Source: Actinomycetota bacterium
Lineage (GTDB): Bacteria; Actinomycetota; JAICYB01
Assembly (NCBI GenBank): GCA_035536535.1
Contig: DATLNZ010000033.1
Span: forward strand, 1 to 33,479
Direction: 5' to 3'
DNA length: 33,479 nt
The translations under genes were made by a program, and so were the position numbers. The notes beneath the pieces are model-generated. The model did not search any database. It was given only the letters and a program-made list of their open reading frames with translations, and had not been told where the DNA came from. Positions 18,947 through 29,346 of the stretch are shown piece after piece; positions within the stretch are counted from its first letter, which is position 1, and the number at the start of each line of letters is the position of its first letter.

Positions 18947-19737
18947 GGCTTCACCGCCTCGACCAAGGCCCACCGGCTGCGCAGGGGCACAGGTCCCTGC
19001 GAGCCGATCCGACGGTGCAGGTCCCACAACTGCGCCCGCTTGGCGGCTATCGAGAAACCGGGGAACTGCCAGGGCAGCATCTTCGCGTACCAGGCAACCG
19101 CTCCCACGTCGGCCAGCCTGCTCACCACCGCCTCCTGCCGTTGGACCACGACGTCGAGTCCGGACTCGCGAAGCTGTGCGGTGAGCAGGCTCAGCGATAC
19201 GTCCGGGAGCCGGACCTCCTCCGCCTCCAAGGCCCGGAAGACCTCGCAGTCAGCCGTTCCCCCGACCTGCTGGGTGAGAAACGTCCCTCCGCGCTGCAGG
19301 ACGCGCCGGACGTCGCAGGCCCAGTACGACTCGTGGCGGGCCAGGACGAGGTCCAGGCTCGAGTCCCGAAACGGAAGCCACTCGTGCGGCGCGCCTGCCT
19401 GTGCGTCGTTGTCCGGCGCCCCGTCCACCGCCAAGACGCACACCCCCAGCGGACGCAGGATCCCTGCCGCGACCCCGACGTTTGGCGCGTAGGCCTCCGT
19501 CGCGAACGACACGGCCGGAAACGGGCCCATCCGCGACAGCGCCTCACCTCCTCCCGTGCCCAGGTCCACAAACCGTCTCGACCCGCCGATCAGCTGCCTC
19601 GCCCGGTCGTCGTAGGACCAGGAAGGGCTGGCCTGGACGTACCTGTCACCGAGCCAGGAGAAGTCCCAGCCGCTCGTGGGCCGTGCCTCAGCCTCATCCA
19701 GAAGCCGCTCAAAGCCAGCTTGCGACTCAGTCGCCAA
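18943..19737 (-). CDS. Class I SAM-dependent methyltransferase, unknown substrate
   Basis: 264 residues with the Rossmann-fold SAM motif VDLGTGGGEAL at 57-67, an acidic residue after the second strand (FATEAYAPNV), and a DLVLARHESYW motif IV-like segment near 128-139. The N-terminus resembles small-molecule methyltransferases of the Methyltransf_11/25 type; the Trp-rich C-terminus (VAWYAKMLPWQFPGF) is common in uncharacterised ones. It overlaps the metallophosphoesterase before it by 11 nt and the cyclic-DPG synthetase after it by 4 nt. Whether it acts in solute metabolism or is simply a passenger cannot be told. Confidence 0.8.
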   Translation of the reverse strand: MATESQAGFERLLDEAEARPTSGWDFSWLGDRYVQASPSWSYDDRARQLIGGSRRFVDLGTGGGEALSRMGPFPAVSFATEAYAPNVGVAAGILRPLGVCVLAVDGAPDNDAQAGAPHEWLPFRDSSLDLVLARHESYWACDVRRVLQRGGTFLTQQVGGTADCEVFRALEAEEVRLPDVSLSLLTAQLRESGLDVVVQRQEAVVSRLADVGAVAWYAKMLPWQFPGFSIAAKRAQLWDLHRRIGSQGPVPLRSRWALVEAVKP

Positions 19738-20524
19738 GAAGCTCCTGCTCGGTCAGCAGCGACTCGATCTCCCGCTGGTACTGCGCCCCCGTCTCCAGCG
19801 AGAAGTGTGCGATCACGTTCTCCGGGCCGAAGGGGAACTTGCGGACTATGCGCACCTCGCGGTCGGCAATCTTGACGACGTTGTAGCAGGGCTTCGTGTG
19901 GCCGCGCAGGCGAAGAGAGGACACAGTTCCGGCCGTCGCCACGTACATGTTCTCCAGCCGCCAGACCCACGGGACGTGCTTGTGCCCCGTCAGCACCAGG
20001 TTGACCTTGGCGCGGATCAGGACCTCCAGCAGGTCACCTGCGTCGAACACGACACTGCGCTCCCGCCCGGTCCCCGGCAACGGCAGCAGGTGGTGGTGCA
20101 TGACGAAGATCCGCACCTCGGGGTCGCCCGAGCTGAAGTTGTCCAGGATCCACGGGTACCACTCGCGCCCGACACGACCGTCGTTCTGATCGGGCTCCGA
20201 GGAGTCCACCGACAGGATCGTCGCCCCCTGCAGCCGCATCACCCTGAACCGGTTGCCGAGCAGCTCCTCGAAGTGCATGTAGCCGACATTGCGCGAGTCG
20301 TGGTTGCCGGGCACGTAGATCTTGCGCTGGCACCGGATGCGATCCAGGTAGGCGACCGCCGTCTTGTACTCCTGTCGATACCCCTCCGTGGTGAAGTCGC
20401 CGGAGGCAACGAGGACGTCCGGCTGCAGCTCGTTGATCTCGGATATCGCCCGGTTCATCAGGTTGGGGACGAAGTGCACCGACCCCACGTGCATGTCGGA
20501 GAGGTGAGCGATGGTCAGGCTCAT
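19727..20524 (-). CDS. Calcineurin-like metallophosphoesterase
   Basis: 265-residue cytoplasmic phosphoesterase with two metals. Motifs in order: HLSDMHVG (7-14), SGDFTTEG, VPGNHDSRN, MHHHLLPLP and TGHKHVPW. The set matches the CpdA/Icc-type branch, which cleaves cyclic nucleotides or phosphomonoesters, but no specific substrate is visible. It heads the run leading to cyclic-DPG synthetase, 2PGK, transaldolase, rho and rpmE. A role in hydrolysing cyclic 2,3-diphosphoglycerate would be attractive and is pure speculation. No Shine-Dalgarno site; TATGCT ends 6 nt before the ATG. Confidence 0.88.
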   Translation of the reverse strand: MSLTIAHLSDMHVGSVHFVPNLMNRAISEINELQPDVLVASGDFTTEGYRQEYKTAVAYLDRIRCQRKIYVPGNHDSRNVGYMHFEELLGNRFRVMRLQGATILSVDSSEPDQNDGRVGREWYPWILDNFSSGDPEVRIFVMHHHLLPLPGTGRERSVVFDAGDLLEVLIRAKVNLVLTGHKHVPWVWRLENMYVATAGTVSSLRLRGHTKPCYNVVKIADREVRIVRKFPFGPENVIAHFSLETGAQYQREIESLLTEQELLGD

Positions 20525-20530
20525 CGGTCG

Positions 20531-20536
20531 AGCATA
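20531..20536 (-). promoter_or_regulatory. Candidate -10 element, leaderless promoter of the cyclic-DPG/tal/rho run
   Basis: TATGCT on the minus strand, 6 nt before the metallophosphoesterase ATG, in the 21-nt gap after the debranching enzyme stop. No clear -35. If real, it drives a seven-gene transcript down to rpmE. Confidence 0.5.
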
Positions 20537-20545
20537 GGCGCGGTC

Positions 20546-22759
20546 CTACTCCTCCATGACGACTCTCACGTCGCCTTCCTTGGAAACCAAGGAGAACGAC
20601 GTGACGTCGCCGTCGCGGGTGAAAAGAAGCGAGATCGACGAGCTCCCGACGCGCATGTTGGCTATCTCCACCTTCCCCAGCCACGGCGGCAGCCCGGGGT
20701 CGTTGACCGTCAGCAGGTTCTCGTGCGCGCGAGCCGAGATCCCCAGCATCGCCTGGATCAGGAAGAAGACACTGCCGGCCGCCCACGCCTGCGGGGAGCA
20801 GGCGACCGGGTAGGAGACGGGACTGTTCGGAGATCTCCTGGTGAATCCGCAGAACAACTCCGGAAGCCGCATGTACTCCGCCTGAACGGCCGTTTCGAAT
20901 ATGGCCGACAGCACCCGCTCGGTCGCCTGTCGGAAGCCGTAGCGCTTGAGGCCAGCCGCGATGATCGCGTTGTCGTGCGGCCAGACCGACCCGTTGTGGT
21001 AGCTCATCGGGTTGTAGGCGACCGCTCCCTTGGACATCGTCCTGATACCCCAGCCGGAGAACATGTCCGGCTCCAGCAGCCTGGCCGCCACGGCCCGGGC
21101 CTTGTCCGGCTCGATGATCCCGCAGTAAAGGCCGTGTCCGGGATTGGACGTGACGGTTTCGACCTGGCGCTTGTCGCCGTCCAGGGCCAGGGCGAAGTAG
21201 TTGTGCTCCGGCATCCAGAAGTCGCGGTTAAAGCGCTCGGCGAGGATCGCAGCCTCCTTGCGGAGGCGCTCGGCGAGGTCGTCGTCGCCGAGGACGCTGA
21301 AGATCTCAGCGATCCTGGACTTGGCCATGTAGACGTATGCCTGAACCTCCGCGAGCGCGATGGGCGGCTTCGCCAGCGTTCCGTCGGTGTGGACGATGGA
21401 GTTCCCGGAGTCCTTCCAGCCCTGGTTCTCAAGTCCCCGCGGAGACTTGCGCTCGTACTCGACGAAACCGTCGCCGTCGGAGTCGCCGTGGTCGTCTATC
21501 CACGAAAGCGCCGCCACCAGGGCCGGCTTGAGCTCCTCCATCAACGCGAGGTCGTTCGTCCAGCGGAAGTACGCTCCTGCGAGCATCAGGAAAAGGGGTG
21601 TCGCGTCCACCGTCCCGTAATAGGGCGTGTGCGGGATGAGGTTGGAGAACGCCAGCTCCCCCTGACGCAACTCGTGGAAGATCTTGCCGGGCTCCTCGTC
21701 GCGCCACGGGTCCAACTGGCGTCCCTGGAGCGCAGCCAGCAGGCGCAGAGTCTCGGCCGATACGCGCGGGTTGAGCGACAGGATCTCGTAGGCCGCCAGG
21801 ATCGAGTCGCGCCCGAAGGGAGCGACATACCAGGGGATCCCCGCGGCGATCATCCCGCCGAAGCGGTTGCGGGTGTACAACGCCCTCATGTCCCGGCGGC
21901 CGCGTTCGAGTAGCGAGTTGAACAGCTCGTTGTTTGTGGAGATCTGCGTGCACTCGTGCTCCCAGGCCTCGTAGGACCTGCGACTGCGGCGCAGGCAGGT
22001 GTCGAAGTCCTCAGGTGGGCGCTGGGGACTGCCGGTCAGCGGCTCCACCGTCAGGCCGAGCAGCCGCGTCTGGTGAGGGCGAAGGGGCAGGGAGAAGGCG
22101 AACGAGACCCGGCCCCCGCGCACCACCGCCGTCTGGGGGTCGTGCGAGAACTCGACCCGCGTCTGCCGGAAAAGGTCGTCCTGTCCGAGGTAGGCGAACA
22201 CGACTCCACGCTCGGTCAACTTCGGCTGCAGCACCGTTCCCCTGATGGTCCGCCGGAGCCCGCGCACCTCGAAGATGTCCTCGAAATCCGCGGCAAGCTC
22301 GATCTGCACGGACAGCTCCACCGACGACGCCGAGTAGTTCTTGACGCGGATGCGCTCGTGCAGCCTGTCGCCGACCACGCGGATCCGGCGCACGTTAACC
22401 GTCTGCTGGGGGATGGAGATCGTGTCGCGATCCCAGATGTCGGGGTTGGTCAGGTCCATGTGCGACATGAACGCGCGCTCGGCCGACGACGACAGCAGGA
22501 TCGGTTCGGCCCCGTTCACCCGAAGCGTGAAGTGCGACAAAAACCGCGTGTCCTGGTGGTACAGCCCGTGGCCGCACGCGTTGCCCTCGTCGAGGCTGCC
22601 GTCGGAGCTTGAGACGAGAAACGTCTCCCCCTCCTTGATGGCCAGGACGTTTCCCGCGCAGTCGGCCGTGACCACCGGCAGGCCCTCGGAGATGACGCGG
22701 CGGGCCGCGGCCTCGTCTATAGGGAAGAACTCTTCGCCCTCAGGGCTGCGGATGCTCAC
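20546..22759 (-). CDS. Glycogen debranching-type amylo-alpha-1,6-glucosidase
   Basis: 737-residue glycoside hydrolase of the type with an N-terminal beta-sandwich domain (GDE_N-like, about 1-260) and a C-terminal alpha/alpha barrel (about 290-730). Recognised by TFLVSSSDGSL, QDTRFLSHFTLRVNG in the first domain, and IPWYVAPFGRDSILAAYE, NQGWKDSGNSI and NGSVWPHDNAIIAAG in the barrel; the Asp of GWKDS and the region of WPHD are near the expected active site. It probably trims alpha-glucan branches, though close relatives act on other glucosides. The GTG start overlaps the prfB stop as GTGA, so a carbon-storage enzyme is coupled to RF2. Longer frames upstream are shadows in prfB. Confidence 0.88.
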   Translation of the reverse strand: MSIRSPEGEEFFPIDEAAARRVISEGLPVVTADCAGNVLAIKEGETFLVSSSDGSLDEGNACGHGLYHQDTRFLSHFTLRVNGAEPILLSSSAERAFMSHMDLTNPDIWDRDTISIPQQTVNVRRIRVVGDRLHERIRVKNYSASSVELSVQIELAADFEDIFEVRGLRRTIRGTVLQPKLTERGVVFAYLGQDDLFRQTRVEFSHDPQTAVVRGGRVSFAFSLPLRPHQTRLLGLTVEPLTGSPQRPPEDFDTCLRRSRRSYEAWEHECTQISTNNELFNSLLERGRRDMRALYTRNRFGGMIAAGIPWYVAPFGRDSILAAYEILSLNPRVSAETLRLLAALQGRQLDPWRDEEPGKIFHELRQGELAFSNLIPHTPYYGTVDATPLFLMLAGAYFRWTNDLALMEELKPALVAALSWIDDHGDSDGDGFVEYERKSPRGLENQGWKDSGNSIVHTDGTLAKPPIALAEVQAYVYMAKSRIAEIFSVLGDDDLAERLRKEAAILAERFNRDFWMPEHNYFALALDGDKRQVETVTSNPGHGLYCGIIEPDKARAVAARLLEPDMFSGWGIRTMSKGAVAYNPMSYHNGSVWPHDNAIIAAGLKRYGFRQATERVLSAIFETAVQAEYMRLPELFCGFTRRSPNSPVSYPVACSPQAWAAGSVFFLIQAMLGISARAHENLLTVNDPGLPPWLGKVEIANMRVGSSSISLLFTRDGDVTSFSLVSKEGDVRVVMEE

Positions 22760-23872
22760 GAGGAACCGTCCTGTGGGGGCCCGGCCTTCCAGCGCAGGTA
22801 GGACGTCATCACCGGCTCCAGTGCTCCGTCCAGGATCCGTTCGACGTTTGAGGATTCGTAGCCGGTCCGCTCGTCTTTCACCATCTGGTAGGGGTGCAGG
22901 ACGTAACTTCGGATCCGGGAGCCGAACCCGATCCGCTTCTGCTCGCCCCTCAGTCCGGCCAGCTCCTTCTCGCGCTCCTGGCGCCGCAGCTCCGCCAGCC
23001 GCGACGTGAGCAGCTTCATCGCCACGATCTTGTTCGAGAGCTGCGAGCGCTCCGACTGGCACGAGGCCTGGAGCTTTGTGGGCAGGTGGGTGATCCGCAC
23101 CGCCGAGTCCGTCGTGTTGACGTACTGGCCGCCCGGCCCCCCGGCGCGGAAGGTCTCGATGTGCAGCTCCTCCGGGTCGACCTCGATCTCGGCCTGCTCG
23201 CCGAAGTCGGGGATCACGTCCACCGACGCGTGACTTGTGTGGCGCCTGTTGGCCGAGTCGAACGGGGACATCCGCACGAGCCGGTGCACCCCGTGCTCGC
23301 TGGACAGCCACCCGTAGGCGTTCGCCCCCCGGACCTCCACGGTCGCGGACTTCACGCCCGCCTCCTCGCCCGCCAGCGCCTCGCGGACCTGGGCTTGGAA
23401 CCCGGACACCTCCGCCCACCGCAGGTACATCCGCAGCAGCATCTCCGCCCAGTCCTGTGCCTCGGTGCCGCCCTCGCCGGCGTGGATCGACAGGATCGCG
23501 TCGTGGTCGTCCAGCTCTCCTGAGAAAAGCGTCCGGACCTCCAGGGAGTCCAGCTGCGAGCGCAGCCGCTCGAGCCCCTCGGTGACCTCGGCCTCAAGCT
23601 CGGCGTCGTCGGCCTCCATGGCCATGTCGTTGGCGGCCTGGACGTCGGAGACGAGAGCCTCCAGTCGCTCGTACTCCTCGACTTCGGACGACAGCCGGGC
23701 GACTCGGCGCGTGAGGACCTGGGCCTTCTGGGGATCATCCCAGAGCCCCGGCTCAGCAGACTCCGCCTGAAGCTGCTTCAGGCTCTCGCGTTTGGCAGGG
23801 AGGTCAAAGAAACCCCCCGAGCTCGTACAGGCGCCGGGCCAGCTCCCTGAGCTCGCCGCCGCGGTCCTGCAT
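22756..23872 (-). CDS. prfB: Peptide chain release factor 2, made through a programmed +1 frameshift
   Basis: RF2 decodes UAA and UGA. The gene starts with ATG at 23872, directly after the secA stop (TAGATG). The first 22 codons run MQDRGGELRELARRLYELGG-F-L to an in-frame TGA at 23806-23804. Shifting +1 at CTT gives DLPAKRESLKQLQAESAEPG and a continuous 371-residue RF2 with the stop-recognition tripeptide SPF at 202-204 and GGQ at 247-249, positions close to the E. coli protein. Without the shift the N-terminal helical domain is lost. This is the classical autoregulation: scarce RF2 lets the ribosome pause on UGA and shift. A start at 23625 would give a truncated protein. Confidence 0.96.
23804..23818 (-). 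promoter_or_regulatory. prfB programmed +1 frameshift site
   Basis: On the minus strand GGGGGG-TTT-CTT-TGA, followed by C. The G run is the internal Shine-Dalgarno-like stimulator, three bases from the CTT slippery codon, as in the E. coli site AGGGGG-TAT-CTT-TGA-C. All elements (stimulator, spacing, slippery CTT, UGA then C) are kept. Confidence 0.95.
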
Positions 23873-26602
<2,730 letters not shown>

Positions 26603-26609
26603 CGAAGCC

Positions 26610-26615
26610 ATGCTA
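26610..26615 (-). promoter_or_regulatory. Candidate -10 element of a leaderless secA promoter
   Basis: TAGCAT on the minus strand, 7 nt before the secA ATG at 26602, between the response-regulator stop and secA. No Shine-Dalgarno sequence is present before either candidate start. Confidence 0.45.
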
Positions 26616-26630
26616 CTGGCTCTCGCCCGT

Positions 26631-27314
26631 CTACTCGATCTCCAGGAGCTTCTCCCGCACCGCGAATATGACGGCCTGGAATCGCGAGTTGAGGTGCAGC
26701 TTCTCCAGGATGTTGCGGATGTGGTTTTTCACGGTGTTCTCCGCGATGTGCAGGTTCTTGCCGATCTCGCGGTTGGTCATCCCCTGCGCCACCAGCTTCA
26801 GGACCTCCATCTCCCGGTCCGTCAGCCTCGAGTAGGACCGCGCCGCCGGCTCCCTGGTGATCGAGTGGAACTCGGTCAGCAGCTTGGACGCCATCGACGG
26901 CGAGATCATCGATTGGCCCGAATGGACCTTGCGGATCGTGTCCGCGACGTCCTCGGGCTCTATGTCCTTGAGCAGGTAGCCCGATGCTCCCGCCTTGACC
27001 GACTCGAACAGGTCCTCTTCGTCCTCAGAGGACGTGAGCATGACGACGCGGGTGGACATGCTGGCCTCCTTCAGCCGCCGCGTCGCCTCTATTCCGGAAA
27101 CCTTCGGCATCCGGACGTCCATCAGCACGACGTCGGGAGCGAACTGCTCGCAGAGGGCGATCGCCTCCTCGCCGTCGGATGCCTCCCCGACCAGAGTGAT
27201 ATCGGGCTCCGCGTCCAGGACAGTTCCGACCGCACGCCGGAACAACGCCTGGTCGTCGGCGATCAGGACGCTGATGAAGTCCCCGGCCCCCGCTGCATCC
27301 GCGGGTGCCGTCAT
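26631..27314 (-). CDS. NarL/LuxR-type response regulator (orphan)
   Basis: 227-residue DNA-binding regulator. Receiver domain (about 14-130): acidic Asp20-Asp21, phosphoacceptor Asp66 in [10 protein letters not shown], Thr94 and Lys116 (YLLKDI). LuxR helix-turn-helix about 160-222: [21 protein letters not shown] and [15 protein letters not shown]. No histidine kinase is encoded in the window. The ATG overlaps the hpf stop (ATGA), so it is translated with the ribosome hibernation factor, and secA follows in the next unit. Its target genes are unknown. Confidence 0.95.
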   Translation of the reverse strand: MTAPADAAGAGDFISVLIADDQALFRRAVGTVLDAEPDITLVGEASDGEEAIALCEQFAPDVVLMDVRMPKVSGIEATRRLKEASMSTRVVMLTSSEDEEDLFESVKAGASGYLLKDIEPEDVADTIRKVHSGQSMISPSMASKLLTEFHSITREPAARSYSRLTDREMEVLKLVAQGMTNREIGKNLHIAENTVKNHIRNILEKLHLNSRFQAVIFAVREKLLEIE

Positions 27315-27859
27315 GCCTGGTGCTCCATCAGGCCGTATGCGCCGTCGGACCTTCGGTACAGGACGCCCGGCTGCATCGTCTCGGCGTTCATGAACAGCAG
27401 AAACTGCATCTCCTGGGTCTCGAGTTCCAGGACCGCCTCCTCGGGTGTCATCGGCTTCGCCGCCGGACTGCCCATGCGGACGATCGGCGGGGCTTCCCCG
27501 TCCGTTGGGGCCGGCCCGCCCGAGGGCGGTTCCGGCGCCGCGGGGCCTCCGCGGTGTGACCGGTCCTTCAGCCTCTCCTTGTGCTTCCGGACCTGCGCCT
27601 CCAGGCGATCGGAGGCCTGATCGATGGCCGTAAAGAAGTCCGCCCCGCTGCCGTGTGCGCGCAGCGTCTCGCCCGGAGTCTTCACCGTGACCTCGACGCG
27701 GTGTCCGCCGCCTACGCGGGCGTTACCCTCCTGGCACAGCTCGACGTCCATCCGGATGATCCGCTCGAAGAACCTCTGCGACCGGGTGAGCTTCTCGGTC
27801 GCGTACTCGCGCAGGCGGTCGGTCAGGTCGACCCCCCTCGCCTTGAGGATGAGGTTCAC
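27311..27859 (-). CDS. hpf: Ribosome hibernation promoting factor, long form
   Basis: Dimerises 70S ribosomes into inactive 100S particles under stress or slow growth. 182 residues: the N-terminal S30AE domain (1-100, MNLILKARGVDLTDRLREYA), a Pro/Gly-rich linker (about 103-133) and the C-terminal dimerisation domain (KPMTPEEAVLELETQEMQFL to GLME), so the long form. The start is GTG at 27859 with no Shine-Dalgarno site but with TATACT 6 nt upstream, a perfect-looking -10. Its stop overlaps the response regulator start. Confidence 0.95.
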   Translation of the reverse strand: MNLILKARGVDLTDRLREYATEKLTRSQRFFERIIRMDVELCQEGNARVGGGHRVEVTVKTPGETLRAHGSGADFFTAIDQASDRLEAQVRKHKERLKDRSHRGGPAAPEPPSGGPAPTDGEAPPIVRMGSPAAKPMTPEEAVLELETQEMQFLLFMNAETMQPGVLYRRSDGAYGLMEHQA

Positions 27860-27865
27860 CGCACG

Positions 27866-27871
27866 AGTATA
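27866..27871 (-). promoter_or_regulatory. Candidate -10 element of a leaderless hpf promoter
   Basis: TATACT on the minus strand, 6 nt before the hpf GTG, in the 33-nt gap after comF. The best match to a consensus -10 in the set; -35 not evident. Confidence 0.6.
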
Positions 27872-27892
27872 GCCGCGTCGGGACCTGCTTCC

Positions 27893-28582
27893 TCAGGCCC
27901 GGGCCGGCAGCCGGCGCAGTGTCCGCGCGAAGGTGAGCACGTCCACGGCGGTCGCGCCTGCCGCCGTCAAAGCTTGCGCGCAGGCCTCCGCGGTCGCGCC
28001 CGTCGTGAACACGTCGTCAACGACCAGGACCTCACCCGACACGGGCTTGGCTCGGAACCTTCCACGCACGTTGTCGCGCCTGGCCGACATAGCGACCTCG
28101 GCCTGCCTGCGTCCCTGTGCGGCCCGAACCAGCACGTGCCGGCAAGGCACACCCAGCCGCCTCGCCACTGCCCGGGCCAGAAGCTCCGCGTGATCAAAGC
28201 CGCGGACGGCTGCTGAGGACCCCGCCGGGACCCAGGCGATCGTGGTTCCCGCTCCCATGCCGTGGCGCACGGCCAGGTCGCCCAGCAGCTCTCCGGCCAC
28301 GGATGCCAGGTCCCCGCGTCCATGGTGCTTTAAAGCCAGCGTGAGGCGAGTGGCGGGCCCGGAGTAGGACAGCAGGCTGCGCGCGCGCCGGAAACCGCTC
28401 AGGCCTCTGCACTGCCGGCACGACGCCGCGCGTCCGTCGCCGCCGGGCGCACCGCATCGCCGGCACATCGGGTCGGTCACCGGCTCGAGCAGGACCGCGC
28501 AAGGCGCGCACAAGTCCGCATCGCAGATCGTGCCGCAGGCGGCACAACGCACGGGGGACACGAGGTCGGCCAGCAGTCCCAT
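27893..28582 (-). CDS. ComF family phosphoribosyltransferase-like protein
   Basis: 229 residues. The N-terminus has four CxxC pairs (Cys13/16, 25/28, 40/43, 55/58) that should bind two zinc ions, and the C-terminal half is a PRTase fold with the PRPP loop VLVVDDVFTTGAT (185-197). ComF/GntX proteins take part in DNA uptake in competent bacteria, probably with the ComFA helicase, but they also occur in non-competent species; no other competence gene lies nearby. Its -10-like TATCCT is 9 nt before the ATG. It is divergent from the plus-strand gene at 28675. Confidence 0.9.
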   Translation of the reverse strand: MGLLADLVSPVRCAACGTICDADLCAPCAVLLEPVTDPMCRRCGAPGGDGRAASCRQCRGLSGFRRARSLLSYSGPATRLTLALKHHGRGDLASVAGELLGDLAVRHGMGAGTTIAWVPAGSSAAVRGFDHAELLARAVARRLGVPCRHVLVRAAQGRRQAEVAMSARRDNVRGRFRAKPVSGEVLVVDDVFTTGATAEACAQALTAAGATAVDVLTFARTLRRLPARA

Positions 28583-28591
28583 CGTCCCCGC

Positions 28592-28597
28592 AGGATA
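28592..28597 (-). promoter_or_regulatory. Candidate -10 element for comF
   Basis: TATCCT on the minus strand, 9 nt before the comF ATG, giving a message with a leader of only a few bases. It is the loosest fit of the set. Confidence 0.35.
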
Positions 28598-28661
28598 GGC
28601 AGCGGCGGTGACCCTGCCGTCCCGGTTCGTCGGCGGGGGCGCCTGCCTTCGCCCGCCGCGC

Positions 28662-28667
28662 TATCCT
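28662..28667 (+). promoter_or_regulatory. Candidate -10 element of the plus-strand gene
   Basis: TATCCT on the plus strand, 7 nt before the ATG at 28675. With the minus-strand element at 28592 it makes a divergent promoter pair in the 92-nt gap between comF and this gene. Confidence 0.45.
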
Positions 28668-28674
28668 GCGCGGC

Positions 28675-29346
28675 ATGTCCCGACTCGGCCGCACCGGCAT
28701 CCTCACCGTCGTCACCTCGGTTCTGGTCGCGGCTATAGCGGCCACCCTCCTGGCCGTGTCGCCCGCGGGCGAGGACGACGCCGTCGCCGCCGCAAGGGCA
28801 GCCCTGGGCGACGATGTCGGCCGTGGCACGGCCCGCACGATCGCCCAGCAGAAGTGGGGAGAGGGGCGGCTGGTGGTGACGAGGTACTCCGACCGCAAGG
28901 GTGACCGCCGCCTGGCCATCGCCTTCGCGATCGACTCGGGCCGCGGATGGAGGGCGACCGGGACCAGCGAGCGCGCCGCGCTCGACGACGTCGGCGTGGG
29001 ATCCCTCCTGGTCTCCAGCTCCCAGGGCGGGGCCGGCCAGCCCTCGTGGACCGCGGCCTTCGGCGAGGCCATGGACCCGCGCATCCGGGCCGTCGAGATG
29101 ACGTGGTCGGACACCACCACGACCGCGGCCGGCCTCCGCGGCCCGGCCTACCTGGTCGTGCGGCGGGGGGTCGACACGGCAAAGCTCGCGCGCTACCTGG
29201 CCGAGGACGGAAGCGAGGTCGCGAAGGTGCCGGTGGGTCCCTCCGCGGCGTCACCAGGGCCCAGCCCCACCCCGGCTCCCGCGTCCTCGCCGTCTCCCCC
29301 GGGTGCGCCGGCATCCCCGTCGCAGGGGACGCCCGCGCCGGTCTAG
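28675..29346 (+). CDS. Membrane-anchored or secreted protein of unknown function
   Basis: The only plus-strand gene, 223 residues, not recognised. An N-terminal hydrophobic segment (about 9-28, ILTVVTSVLVAAIAATLLAV) after two Arg residues is a signal peptide or anchor; there is no lipobox Cys. The middle (about 35-185) is a soluble domain with alternating beta-like segments (GRLVVTRYSDRKGDRRLAIAF) and TTTTAAGLRGPAYLVVRRG. The last 33 residues are a Pro/Ser/Ala-rich tail typical of exported actinobacterial proteins. Codon use and the TATCCT element support a real gene. Its stop shares CTAG with the stop of mtnA on the other strand. Confidence 0.75.
   Translation: MSRLGRTGILTVVTSVLVAAIAATLLAVSPAGEDDAVAAARAALGDDVGRGTARTIAQQKWGEGRLVVTRYSDRKGDRRLAIAFAIDSGRGWRATGTSERAALDDVGVGSLLVSSSQGGAGQPSWTAAFGEAMDPRIRAVEMTWSDTTTTAAGLRGPAYLVVRRGVDTAKLARYLAEDGSEVAKVPVGPSAASPGPSPTPAPASSPSPPGAPASPSQGTPAPV

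Noticed and set aside
22756-23625. prfB starting at 23625 as a short RF2
   Set aside because: The N-terminal domain is encoded upstream in a frame joined by a classical +1 frameshift site, giving full-length RF2.
23804-23806. TGA in prfB read as a sign of pseudogenisation
   Set aside because: Its context is the known programmed frameshift site, and the downstream frame is fully conserved.
28601-28661. A -35 box for the plus-strand gene
   Set aside because: No TTGNNN at an acceptable distance; only the -10-like element is supported.
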